The position numbers were made by a program, and so were the translations under genes. From NCBI GenBank assembly GCA_002373325.1, contig DFKI01000170.1, positions 1 through 30,588 of the forward strand: a stretch of 30,588 nt of DNA, given 5' to 3'. Under the pieces are notes generated by a model. That model was given only the letters and a program-made list of their open reading frames with translations, made no database searches and was not told the DNA's origin. Within the stretch, counting starts at the first letter, position 1, and every line of letters begins with the position of its first letter. Below are positions 8,134-15,366 of this stretch, piece after piece. The DNA is from Treponema sp. UBA3649. Lineage in GTDB: Bacteria; Spirochaetota; Spirochaetia; Treponematales; Treponemataceae.

Positions 8134-9033
8134 TCACTCTTTTACGCCGCCGAGCATCATGCCCTGCACGTAGTATTTCTGAATCGTCGGATAGATGCAG
8201 ATAATCGGGAGCGTCATAAGCACCATGGAACATGACTTGATGTTCGCCGCAATCTGCATTTTCTCCGCGTTGACCTCTCCCGGATCCGCGCTCGTTGAGG
8301 CTCCGTTGATGATAGTGCGCAGATAGTACGCGACCGGCCACATGTCCTTTTTGTCCAGATAAAGGAACGCGTTGTACCAGTTGTTCCAGTAGTTGACCGC
8401 GTTGAAGAGAATCATCGTGGCAAGAATCGGCATGGAGAGCGGAAGCACCACGTGAATCAGATTTCCCACAGGCGTAAGTCCGTCAATCTCACCGGCTTCC
8501 TCCAAATCTTTCGGGACATTCTTGAAGAAGGACTTCATCAAAATGATGTAGTATGTGCTCAGAAGCGACGGAATAATGAATCCCGAGATTTTGTTGATGA
8601 GACCGAGCCTCTGCATGAGGATGTAGTTCGGAATCAGTCCTCCGCCGAAGTACATCGTGAAGATAATCATCTTCATAAGGAATTTGTTTCCGACAAGCTT
8701 TTCCTTTGAGAGCGGATAAGCGAGAAGACAGCTGAAGAGCATGGAGGCAAAGGTTCCGATGAGCGTGTAGATGAGAGTGTTCTTGTAGCTGTGAAGGAAC
8801 TCACCCTTTTTGAGCACCGAAATGTATGTCGCCATATTGAAGTTCACGGGGAAAATGGTCACCTTTCCCTGCATGATTGCTTCCTCCGACGAAAACGACT
8901 GCGCCACAAGATAGAGGAAGGGATAGAGCGTCACCGCACAGACAAAAATCATGATGAGGGTGTTGAAGACCCTGAATGTTTTATATGCAACTGAATCGCG
9001 GACGTGCATGGCCGCAAGGCTTTGATGTTTCAT
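8134..9033 (-). CDS. Sugar ABC transporter permease, YtcP/LplC type
   Basis: This 299-residue inner-membrane protein has about six hydrophobic segments (the first at about residues 24-48). The EAA loop EEAGEIDGLTPVGNLIHVVLPLSMP contacts the ATPase. The ending MMLGGVKE is typical of YtcP-type carbohydrate permeases. It starts 16 nt after the partner permease stops and is followed by the binding protein, so the three form one importer. No ATP-binding subunit is encoded nearby; CUT1 importers of this kind often share a separately encoded MsmX-like ATPase. Confidence 0.92.
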   Translation of the reverse strand: MKHQSLAAMHVRDSVAYKTFRVFNTLIMIFVCAVTLYPFLYLVAQSFSSEEAIMQGKVTIFPVNFNMATYISVLKKGEFLHSYKNTLIYTLIGTFASMLFSCLLAYPLSKEKLVGNKFLMKMIIFTMYFGGGLIPNYILMQRLGLINKISGFIIPSLLSTYYIILMKSFFKNVPKDLEEAGEIDGLTPVGNLIHVVLPLSMPILATMILFNAVNYWNNWYNAFLYLDKKDMWPVAYYLRTIINGASTSADPGEVNAEKMQIAANIKSCSMVLMTLPIICIYPTIQKYYVQGMMLGGVKE

Positions 9034-9049
9034 TTTCTTCTCCTCCTTC

Positions 9050-9967
9050 TCACCACAATCCCGCGCCGGTAATTTTCTTGGAAAGTTTGTTCGCGGTCGT
9101 AAGCAGAATCAAATTCAAGATTCCCTCAAAAAGTCCGACGGCAGTGGCATAGCTGTAGTTTCCGGAACCAAGTCCCAGCCTGAACACGAAGGTCGAGATT
9201 ATGTCAGCGGTCTCGTATGTCATCGGGTTATATAGAAGGAAAACTTTCTCGAACGCGGCTCCTGAACCGATGAGGCTACCGATGTCAAGGATAAGAAGCG
9301 TCGTGATGGTAGGCATGATGCAGGGGATTGTGACATGGATGACACGCTGGAAATGATTCGCACCGTCAACCTGAGCCGCCTCGTAAAGCGACGGATCGAT
9401 TCCTGAGATGGCCGCAAGGTAAAGAATCGTTCCCCATCCAAGGCTCTGCCAGATTCCGGAGATTACGAAAATCGGGACGAACCACTCGGGACTTGCGATA
9501 AAGGAAATCGGCTCCTTTCCGAAAAGTTTCAGAAGCGCATTCAAGGGACCTGTCGTGGACACAAGCTCGCGGATCATTCCGGTAACGATAATCATGGAAA
9601 TGAAGTGCGGAAGATAGGAGACGGTCTGCACAAGTTTTTTCGCCGTCCGGTTCCTGATTTCATTGAGAAGAAGCGCAAAAAGAAGCGTCAACGGAAAGCG
9701 GAAGATCAGATATGCGATGTTGAGGACGAGAGTGTTTTTGAATGCCCTCCAGAAAGTCTTGTCGCCTATGAACTGCCTGAAATATTTAAGTCCGCTCCAC
9801 TCGTCACCAAAAATACTGTGGCCTGCACGATAGCGGCGGAATGCGATGATATTGCCCAGCATCGGGACATACCGAATCACCAGGTAATAGACAATGGGAA
9901 GCAGCATCATTGCGTAATACTGCCAGTTCTTTTTCATGTAGCGCATGAAAGCCTGTTTTGTAATCAT
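9050..9967 (-). CDS. Sugar ABC transporter permease, LplB type
   Basis: This is the first gene of the minus-strand uronate operon. The 305-residue protein has a cytosolic basic N-terminus (MRYMKKNWQYY), about six membrane segments and the EAA loop YEAAQVDGANHFQRVIHVTIPCIMP. This matches LplB-type polysaccharide/oligosaccharide permeases. The ATG at 9967 follows GGAG at about 10 nt. Its promoter region is shared with the divergent GntR regulator gene and contains palindromic sites likely to be bound by that regulator. Confidence 0.92.
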   Translation of the reverse strand: MITKQAFMRYMKKNWQYYAMMLLPIVYYLVIRYVPMLGNIIAFRRYRAGHSIFGDEWSGLKYFRQFIGDKTFWRAFKNTLVLNIAYLIFRFPLTLLFALLLNEIRNRTAKKLVQTVSYLPHFISMIIVTGMIRELVSTTGPLNALLKLFGKEPISFIASPEWFVPIFVISGIWQSLGWGTILYLAAISGIDPSLYEAAQVDGANHFQRVIHVTIPCIMPTITTLLILDIGSLIGSGAAFEKVFLLYNPMTYETADIISTFVFRLGLGSGNYSYATAVGLFEGILNLILLTTANKLSKKITGAGLW

Positions 9968-10003
9968 AGAAGCCTGTCTCCACTTTTTTAGGTTCCTGTC
10001 GCG

Positions 10004-10025
10004 GGATACTTGTATACTAGTATCC
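10004..10025. promoter_or_regulatory. Likely GntR operator 1 (palindrome)
   Basis: A 22-bp near-perfect palindrome with outer arms GGATAC and GTATCC surrounds the core ACTTGTATACTAGT (10008-10021). The core fits the TNGTNNNACNA pattern usual for FadR-type GntR regulators. It lies 37 nt upstream of the permease start, where it would overlap the operon's core promoter and repress it. Confidence 0.65.
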
Positions 10026-10113
10026 TACTCTTCAACTAACATTCTCTCACCAATTCCCCGGCTTGTCAAGGAAAATTTTCATTTTTTACAAAAATTTTTT
10101 TCTGAGAAAATAA

Positions 10114-10136
10114 AACTAGTACACTAGTTGACAAGT
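10114..10136. promoter_or_regulatory. Likely GntR operator 2 (overlapping half-sites)
   Basis: AACTAGT and ACTAGTT form a perfect inverted repeat around a 2-nt centre (10114-10129). A third half-site, ACAAGT (10131-10136), continues the same 8-bp spacing. The core ACTAGTACACTAGT matches operator 1 in 12 of 14 positions. The TTGACA -35 box of the regulator gene starts inside it, so binding would give autorepression. Confidence 0.65.
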
Positions 10137-10156
10137 AAAAAAATCAAGGTTATTCT
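10128..10156 (+). promoter_or_regulatory. Promoter of the GntR gene, predicted leaderless
   Basis: A consensus -35 TTGACA (10128-10133), a 17-bp spacer and a -10 TATTCT (10151-10156) precede the ATG at 10163. Only six bases separate the -10 box from the ATG, which puts the transcription start on the A of the start codon. No well-placed ribosome-binding site is present. Confidence 0.6.
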
Positions 10157-10162
10157 GTCTGC

Positions 10163-10837
10163 ATGAAGATAACGGAAAAAAGTGGCAGAGAATCAAACCA
10201 TGACTATGCGCTCAGGGTCATCAAGGAAAACATAGAGAATCTTGAGCTGAAACCAGGAAGCATGATAAGCGAGCAGGAGATAGCGTCAAACCTCTCCATC
10301 TCAAGGACACCTGTGCATGAGGCATTGCAGGAACTCGCCAAAACAAGGATAGTAGAGATTCTTCCGCAGAGAGGAAGTCTTGTCAGTCTGATTGACATGA
10401 AGCTTGTGGATGAGGCATGTTTTATCCGCGCGAACATTGAGTCCGCTGTTACTGAGGAAGTCTGTGAAAAGGCGGGGCCGAAGGACATAGACGCTTTGGA
10501 GGAGAATATCGTCCTGCAGGAGTTTTATTTCAAAAAGCAGAACTACGGCAAATTCATGGAATTCGACAATGCCTTCCACCGTGCCATGTACCAGATTTCG
10601 GACAAAATGCTCTGCTACTACACAGTGCAGCTGATGAACATCCACCACAACAGATTCCGCACATTGAGCCTTCAAAGCTCCAACGCGAACAGAATCATAA
10701 AGGAGCACCGCTCGATTCTTGAGGCCATAAGGAAAAAGGACGTGAAAAAGACAAGGGAGGAATTCCTGCACCACATAAACAGAACCCACATAGACGTGGC
10801 GGAGGTGCAGGCGAAATACCCGAGCTATTTTAAATAA
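10163..10837 (+). CDS. GntR/FadR-family regulator of the uronate operon
   Basis: This 224-residue regulator has an N-terminal winged helix (residues about 12-76, recognition helix ISRTPVHEALQELAK) and a C-terminal all-helical FCD ligand domain. Likely metal-site residues in the FCD domain are Asp135, His139, His182 and His203/204. FCD members sense small acids, often hexuronates or their keto-acid products; UxuR and ExuR are examples. The gene is read divergently from the transporter-uxuA operon and shares its 195-bp upstream region, which holds two matching palindromes. A uronate-relieved repressor of both transcription units is the simplest reading. The effector is inferred. It ends convergently with ftsH. 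Confidence 0.88.
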   Translation: MKITEKSGRESNHDYALRVIKENIENLELKPGSMISEQEIASNLSISRTPVHEALQELAKTRIVEILPQRGSLVSLIDMKLVDEACFIRANIESAVTEEVCEKAGPKDIDALEENIVLQEFYFKKQNYGKFMEFDNAFHRAMYQISDKMLCYYTVQLMNIHHNRFRTLSLQSSNANRIIKEHRSILEAIRKKDVKKTREEFLHHINRTHIDVAEVQAKYPSYFK

Positions 10838-10865
10838 ACGGGATTCAATCTTCCCCGGTCTTTTC

Positions 10866-12905
10866 TTATGAAACGGCGGATGCGTTGATGTAATGCTCCT
10901 CGTCGGCTTTTTTTCCAGCGACGGCGGCAAGCTCTGTACAGTGGCTCTCTGCCTTGATGATTTCCTCGAACTCCTTTCCGTCCACGGTCTCCTTCTCAAG
11001 AAGCAGCTTTGATACTACATCCAGCAAATCCTTGTGGCTGCCCAAAAGATCAAGGACATGATTGTATCTCTCGTCCATCATGCGGGCAATCTCATCGTCG
11101 ATGTAACGCTGGGTATCCTCGGAGAACTCTCGTACAAGCTCGGGCTCCTGTGGTCCGCCGTATCCGCGTCCGGATTTTCCCAAAGTGACGTTCTTGAACC
11201 TCTCGCTCATTCCGTAGTCGGTAATCATGCTCTTCAGGATTGCGGTCGCACGTGAAATGTCGTTTGACGCACCCGTACTGATTTCACCGAACACAAGCTC
11301 TTCTGCCGCACGTCCTCCAAGAAGCACGTCCACCTCACCGACAAGCTCAGATCGGCTCTTCATAAACGACTCGTCCTCGCTTCTGTGAAGGGTATATCCC
11401 AGGGCTCCCATTCCGCGCGGGATAATCGTAATCTTGTGCACGGGATCGCTTCCGGGTGTGAACGCGGCTACCAAGGCATGTCCCGTCTCATGGTAGGCGA
11501 CGATGTGACGCTCCTTTTCCTTCACGACACGGCTCTTTTTCTGAAGACCGATGAGAGTCTTTTCGATGGCCTCGTCAAAATCGCTCATAAGGACAAGCTT
11601 ACGTCCGTTTCTTACGGCAAGCAGGGCGGCTTCGTTTACTATGTTGGCCAAATCAGCTCCGGCAAGTCCGCTGGTTGCGAGCGCCAATCCGTTGAAATCC
11701 ACGTCGGAGTCAAGCTTAACGTTCTTCGCATGGATTCTGAGGATTGCTTCCCTTCCCTTCACGTCGGGTTTGTCCACAACCACCTGTCGGTCAAATCTTC
11801 CGGGTCTCAGAAGCGCTGGATCCAGGATGTCGGGGCGGTTGGTCGCGGCAAGGATAATCAGTCCCTTCTCGTTGTCAAATCCGTCCATCTCGACAAGAAG
11901 CTGGTTCAAAGTCTGCTCGCGCTCATCGTTTCCACCAAGGTTATTCACGCGGCTCTTACCGATGGCATCCAGCTCGTCAATGAAAATGATGCATGGAGCC
12001 TTCTCACGTGCTGTACGGAACAAATCGCGCACACGGCTCGCTCCCACGCCGACGAACATCTCCACAAAATCGGAACCGGAAATCCTGAAGAAAGGAACCC
12101 CCGCCTCACCAGCGACTGCACGAGCCAAAAGTGTCTTACCTGTACCGGGCGGTCCCACGAGAAGAACTCCCTTGGGAATCTTACCGCCAATCTCGGTGTA
12201 TTTTTTGGGCTGCTTAAGGAAATCTACGACCTCGACAAGCTCTTCCTTGGCCTCATCAACTCCCGCGACATCCGCAAAACGGGTCTTAATCTTGCCCTCG
12301 TCCACTGCCTTTGACTTTCCGCCGCCGAGTCCAAAAACGGAACCCATGCCGCCAAGCCCGCCGCTCATCTTCCGGAAAAGGAAAATGTAGACCGCAATCA
12401 GGATGATGAAGGGAATGCAGTTAATCAAAACCTGCAAAAGCATGCTGTTCTGCCTTGTCTCACGCCGGTATTTCACTCCGCTCTGGTTCAAAAACTCAAG
12501 GAATTCCTCCGACATGATTCCCACGGTCCTGAATTCGGTTCTGTCGCTTTTTGCCGGACGCAGGAAAATTGATTCCAGACCAGACACGGGTTTAGTCTCC
12601 CTTCCGTCATCCTTGTAACCGATAAAATAGGAATCTCCCAGAATCACGGTGTCAATCTCATGCCTGGTGATTTTCTCACGGAACTCCGAGAACTCGATTG
12701 AATCACCCTCGGTTTCGGAGCGCATGAAAATGTTCATGACCAGAAGCGCCGCCGCAATCAGGAATATAATGGTAAAAAAAGGAAACTTTCCGCCGTTTTT
12801 CGGTTGCTTTGGCTTTTCGTCCTTGTCGCTGTCATCCACAGAAAGTTTGAAAAAATCATACGGGTCGATCGGATCCCTGTCCTTCTTGTCATTGTCCTGG
12901 CTCAT
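10866..12905 (-). CDS. ftsH: ATP-dependent zinc metalloprotease FtsH
   Basis: FtsH is a membrane-anchored hexameric AAA+ protease that extracts and degrades membrane and short-lived cytosolic proteins. Two membrane segments (about 42-61 and 158-178) flank a periplasmic domain. Then come Walker A GPPGTGKT (251-258), Walker B IIFIDELDA (306-314), the second region of homology NRPDILDPALLRPGRFDR (356-373), the zinc site HETGH (472-476) and the third ligand Asp549. The N-terminal cytosolic tail (about 40 residues, rich in Asp and Lys) is longer than in E. coli. I start at ATG 12905 (679 aa), 5 nt after GGAGG; an ATG at 12908 has only 2 nt and the ATG at 12926 lies upstream of the GGAGG. Confidence 0.97.
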   Translation of the reverse strand: MSQDNDKKDRDPIDPYDFFKLSVDDSDKDEKPKQPKNGGKFPFFTIIFLIAAALLVMNIFMRSETEGDSIEFSEFREKITRHEIDTVILGDSYFIGYKDDGRETKPVSGLESIFLRPAKSDRTEFRTVGIMSEEFLEFLNQSGVKYRRETRQNSMLLQVLINCIPFIILIAVYIFLFRKMSGGLGGMGSVFGLGGGKSKAVDEGKIKTRFADVAGVDEAKEELVEVVDFLKQPKKYTEIGGKIPKGVLLVGPPGTGKTLLARAVAGEAGVPFFRISGSDFVEMFVGVGASRVRDLFRTAREKAPCIIFIDELDAIGKSRVNNLGGNDEREQTLNQLLVEMDGFDNEKGLIILAATNRPDILDPALLRPGRFDRQVVVDKPDVKGREAILRIHAKNVKLDSDVDFNGLALATSGLAGADLANIVNEAALLAVRNGRKLVLMSDFDEAIEKTLIGLQKKSRVVKEKERHIVAYHETGHALVAAFTPGSDPVHKITIIPRGMGALGYTLHRSEDESFMKSRSELVGEVDVLLGGRAAEELVFGEISTGASNDISRATAILKSMITDYGMSERFKNVTLGKSGRGYGGPQEPELVREFSEDTQRYIDDEIARMMDERYNHVLDLLGSHKDLLDVVSKLLLEKETVDGKEFEEIIKAESHCTELAAVAGKKADEEHYINASAVS

Positions 12906-13086
12906 CATAACCTCCGCCCGCAACATTCAGGCGTACTTTTTATTCGGGGAATCCTCCATGAAAACGGAAAGCACTTGTCCCCGTCCGCAGTAAAACACGG
13001 CTTATAATAATATAAGAAAAAAAAAGCGTTTAGTCGATAGATTTTTGGAATTATTTGATTTTTTTCTATAAATATATTGCCGCGCT

Positions 13087-13268
13087 TGTCTCCATGTCAT
13101 TGCCAGACCTGTCTTCATGTCATTGCCGGACTTGATCCGGCAATCTCTTTCCCATAGGGATTATCGGGTCGCGCCCGATAATGACACAAACAGCCCGATA
13201 ATGACACAAACAGCCTGATAATGACGCAAACAGCCCGATGGTGACGCAAACAGCCCGATGGTGACAAT
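13087..13268. repeat. Double-hairpin intergenic element with tandem-repeated outer arms (locus A)
   Basis: This fills most of the 390-bp gap between ftsH and the flgN-like gene. The core is 13118-13186. Hairpin ATTGCCGGA/TCCGGCAAT (13122-13144, loop CTTGA) is joined by a 15-nt spacer to hairpin ATTATCGGG/CCCGATAAT (13160-13182, loop TCGCG), and the whole is bounded by TGTCA and TGACA. Outside the second hairpin its right arm plus a linker, CCCGATAATGACACAAACAG, is repeated in tandem every 20 bp about 4.7 times (13174-13268). Outside the first hairpin the left arm is repeated as two 23-bp units (13087-13132). The core is inverted relative to loci B and C. It may also act as a terminator between the two genes. 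Confidence 0.85.
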
Positions 13269-13295
13269 GGACATGCCAGACATCCGTTTAATGCG

Positions 13296-13778
13296 CTAGG
13301 CCTCAATCTGGATGAGATTTCCTGCCTCCGGCTCCGCATAGACAGACTGCCTTGCACGGTAAGGATTCTTTATGCTCACAATCTGCTCACGAAGCTCAGT
13401 CATGCCGGACCTCAAGAGCTGCCTGTTTCTCTCGTTCTGGGCAAGAACCTGTGTCTGCAAATGGGTCAAATCATCCTGAAGTTTTTCTATGGGGACGATA
13501 TCAGCCGGATTGTACGTGGACTTTCTCGCGCTCAAGTACAGTTTCTGCATGGGACCAATCACTTTCTGAAGAGAGCCAATTCCCTCCACAATCTGTGTCT
13601 CAAGCTCGCTGTGTGCCCTGATTGACTCCACGTCCTGTGACGCTATCTTGCTTTCCTGCATCTCCAGCACTTTGAGGTACTCACGGAATTTAGTCCTCTG
13701 CTGCTCCAGTAAGGAACGGAAACGCCTCAAAATGGCCATCCGCTCGTCAAGTTCCTTTTGAGAAATTGTTTCAACCAT
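13296..13778 (-). CDS. Flagellar chaperone, FlgN-like
   Basis: This 160-residue, highly charged, nearly all-helical (coiled-coil) protein resembles FlgN/FliT-type export chaperones, which hold the hook-associated proteins FlgK and FlgL before secretion. Visible features are long Gln/Glu/Arg-rich heptads, an FRSLLEQQRTKFREYL helix and a C-terminal segment with NERNRQLLRSGMTELREQI, a pattern common in FlgN. It begins 12 nt after the fliS stop codon, in the same transcription unit, which supports a flagellar export role. I use ATG 13778, preceded by AAAGG at 8 nt, rather than a GTG three codons earlier that overlaps that site. The family assignment rests on pattern and neighbour, not on a clear motif. 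Confidence 0.6.
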   Translation of the reverse strand: MVETISQKELDERMAILRRFRSLLEQQRTKFREYLKVLEMQESKIASQDVESIRAHSELETQIVEGIGSLQKVIGPMQKLYLSARKSTYNPADIVPIEKLQDDLTHLQTQVLAQNERNRQLLRSGMTELREQIVSIKNPYRARQSVYAEPEAGNLIQIEA

Positions 13779-13790
13779 TCTACCCACCTT

Positions 13791-14243
13791 TTATCCCGTT
13801 ATGCTGATTGTCGGACTGTCCACCGGCATCTTCACCGCGTTGTTGGCCTGGGTGTTGGCGGCATTTTCCCACGAGTCCCTGAGCTGATCCAGCAAATCAT
13901 GGACGAACTTGATTTTCTCACGGTCATGCTTGATTCCGGCATTGAGCAGCTCCTTGTTGAAATAGATGTAGAGAGCCATGAGGTTCTGAGCGATTTCCCC
14001 GCCCTTCTCCATGTCAAGGCTCACCTGAAGCTCAGTGATTATGTCCTGAACCCTCTGGATGTGCTTTCCGAAACTCTCGATGTTGCAAGCCTCAATCTTG
14101 TTGTCAAAATCAATCATGGAAAGAGCTTCCTCCAGATGCAGGACCGCCCCCTGATAAAGCATCACGACCAGTTTTCCCTGACTCGCCGTTTTTACGCCGA
14201 CTTCCCGGTATGTATTGTAACCGCCATAGGAATTGTAGTTCAT
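13791..14243 (-). CDS. fliS: Flagellin export chaperone FliS
   Basis: FliS binds newly made flagellin in the cytoplasm, prevents premature assembly and delivers it to the flagellar export gate. The 150-residue product has the family features: a disordered Tyr-rich start (MNYNSYGGYNTYREV), the T-A-S-Q-G-K-L-V-V-M-L-Y-Q-G-A motif, a four-helix body with KIEACNIESFGKHIQRVQDIITELQVSLDMEKGGEIAQNL and ALYIYFNKELLNAG, and a variable tail. The ATG follows a GGGGTGG stretch. It is the first gene of a two-gene unit with the FlgN-like chaperone. Its presence shows the organism is motile or descends from a motile flagellate. Confidence 0.95.
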   Translation of the reverse strand: MNYNSYGGYNTYREVGVKTASQGKLVVMLYQGAVLHLEEALSMIDFDNKIEACNIESFGKHIQRVQDIITELQVSLDMEKGGEIAQNLMALYIYFNKELLNAGIKHDREKIKFVHDLLDQLRDSWENAANTQANNAVKMPVDSPTISITG

Positions 14244-14376
14244 TTCACCACCCCGCTTAAAAGATTTTGCCGCCCGAAGATTTCAGTCATTCCTAAAACC
14301 ACGGACAACACCCCTTGTTACTCTATCGGAATAAAAAAAATGAGGCTTTAGTTTTTTCAGGAGAGTTTCCCGGGCA

Positions 14377-14630
14377 GGTCAACTGTCATTATAGGAAGGT
14401 CAACTGTCATTATAGGAAGGTCAGCTGTCATTATAGGAAGGTCAGTTGTCATTATCGGAAGGTCAGCTGTCATTATCGGGCCAGACCCGATAATCTCTAT
14501 ACACCATGGGATTGCCGTATCAAGTACGGCAATGACAATGAGTCAAGTGCGGCGATGACAGGGAATCAAGTATGGCAATGGCAAAAAAAAAGCCCGGCGA
14601 TGACACTAAGCCAAGGCCGGACAATAAACC
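14377..14630. repeat. Double-hairpin intergenic element with tandem-repeated outer arms (locus B)
   Basis: This occupies the 402-bp gap between fliS and the outer-membrane protein gene. The core is 14468-14537: hairpin ATTATCGGG/CCCGATAAT (14472-14494, loop CCAGA), a 16-nt spacer, then hairpin ATTGCCGTA/TACGGCAAT (14511-14533, loop TCAAG). To the left the outer arm with a GGTCARC linker is repeated as five 21-bp units (14377-14480). To the right the outer arm is repeated as three clear 23-bp units (14520-14588), then two decayed ones to about 14630. The linkers differ from those at locus A. The rest of the gap holds no gene I can support. Confidence 0.85.
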
Positions 14631-14645
14631 TGTCAGAGGATGATT

Positions 14646-15143
14646 TTAGAACCAGAATCTGAATCCAAGCTCAACAATCGGTCTTGCGAAATCAGGGGCA
14701 AAACCTGTATTTGAGATACAAAATGTCGGTCCCCATCCCCCCTGAAGGAAGATTTCAAGGAAATCGTCAAGAAGAACGACATTTGTTCCTATAAAGATAC
14801 GGGGGCCAAATACAGCACCAAAGTAGTCCTTACTATTATCATTATCATTGTAGATTTCAACGCCGCCAAAAACTCCGACACCGTAGTACCATCCCCATGG
14901 ACCTGTAATCGGATAATTTCCAATCCACCAGTCTGCGGTTACGCCAATGTCAGATTTTCCATACCGTGAGTAAAAATTCGCAGCGAAAACACAGGGGAGT
15001 TGCTCCACCTTGAAAGTCAATGCACCGCCAAGGGGATAGCCGGTCTGAGCACCTACAGCAAAGGATTTTCCGCTTCCCGCAGCAAACACACCGCTGGTAC
15101 CGATTGCAAGAACCATCATCAAAACCAAAAGTCTCTTTATCAT
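14646..15143 (-). CDS. Small outer-membrane beta-barrel protein
   Basis: This is a 165-residue secreted protein. It has a signal peptide of about 22 residues (MIKRLLVLMMVLAIGTSGVFA, likely cut before AGSG), then alternating amphipathic strands rich in Gly, Tyr, Trp and Phe, ending in FRFWF. A terminal aromatic residue is the usual signal for outer-membrane barrel insertion. Its size suits an eight-stranded barrel. The start is ATG 15143, five nt after GGAGG; a TTG four codons upstream overlaps that site. I cannot assign a transport or structural role. It stands alone between repeat locus B and the 12-bp minisatellite. Confidence 0.7.
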   Translation of the reverse strand: MIKRLLVLMMVLAIGTSGVFAAGSGKSFAVGAQTGYPLGGALTFKVEQLPCVFAANFYSRYGKSDIGVTADWWIGNYPITGPWGWYYGVGVFGGVEIYNDNDNSKDYFGAVFGPRIFIGTNVVLLDDFLEIFLQGGWGPTFCISNTGFAPDFARPIVELGFRFWF

Positions 15144-15278
15144 ACATACCTCCAAAAATTGCCCGCCACAGAATCAAAAGCCCCGCAGCCCGGCAAAAAC
15201 TTGACCAATAAAGAATGTTTTCAGAGTTTAGTACAAATCAATCCGTGTGTCAAGACAAAAAACATCTTGTTTATCTAA

Positions 15279-15366
15279 ACGTTTGTCTGAACGCTCGTCT
15301 GAACGCTCATTTGCCAAAACGCTCGTTCACACGCTCGTCTGAACGCTCGTTTTAACGCTCGTCACT
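15279..15366. repeat. 12-bp minisatellite downstream of the pectinesterase-like gene
   Basis: There are seven copies of a 12-mer with consensus ACGCTCGTCTGA, starting at 15279, 15291, 15303, 15319, 15331, 15343 and 15355, with one 4-nt insertion (CAAA) after the third copy. The last copy runs into the pectinesterase stop codon (15362-15364), so the array sits directly after the end of that gene. Confidence 0.85.

Noticed and set aside
10838..10865. Short stem GGGA/TCCC between gntR and ftsH as a bidirectional terminator
   Set aside because: Only four base pairs and a mixed T/C tail; not convincing.
11385..12390. Long plus-strand open frames (about 280-310 codons) inside ftsH
   Set aside because: They are antisense to a fully conserved FtsH and have Ser/Arg-rich, low-complexity translations, as expected from the codon bias of the real gene.
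13087..14630. Repeat loci A and B considered as CRISPR arrays
   Set aside because: Units are directly adjacent 20-23-mers without unique spacers, and no cas genes are present.
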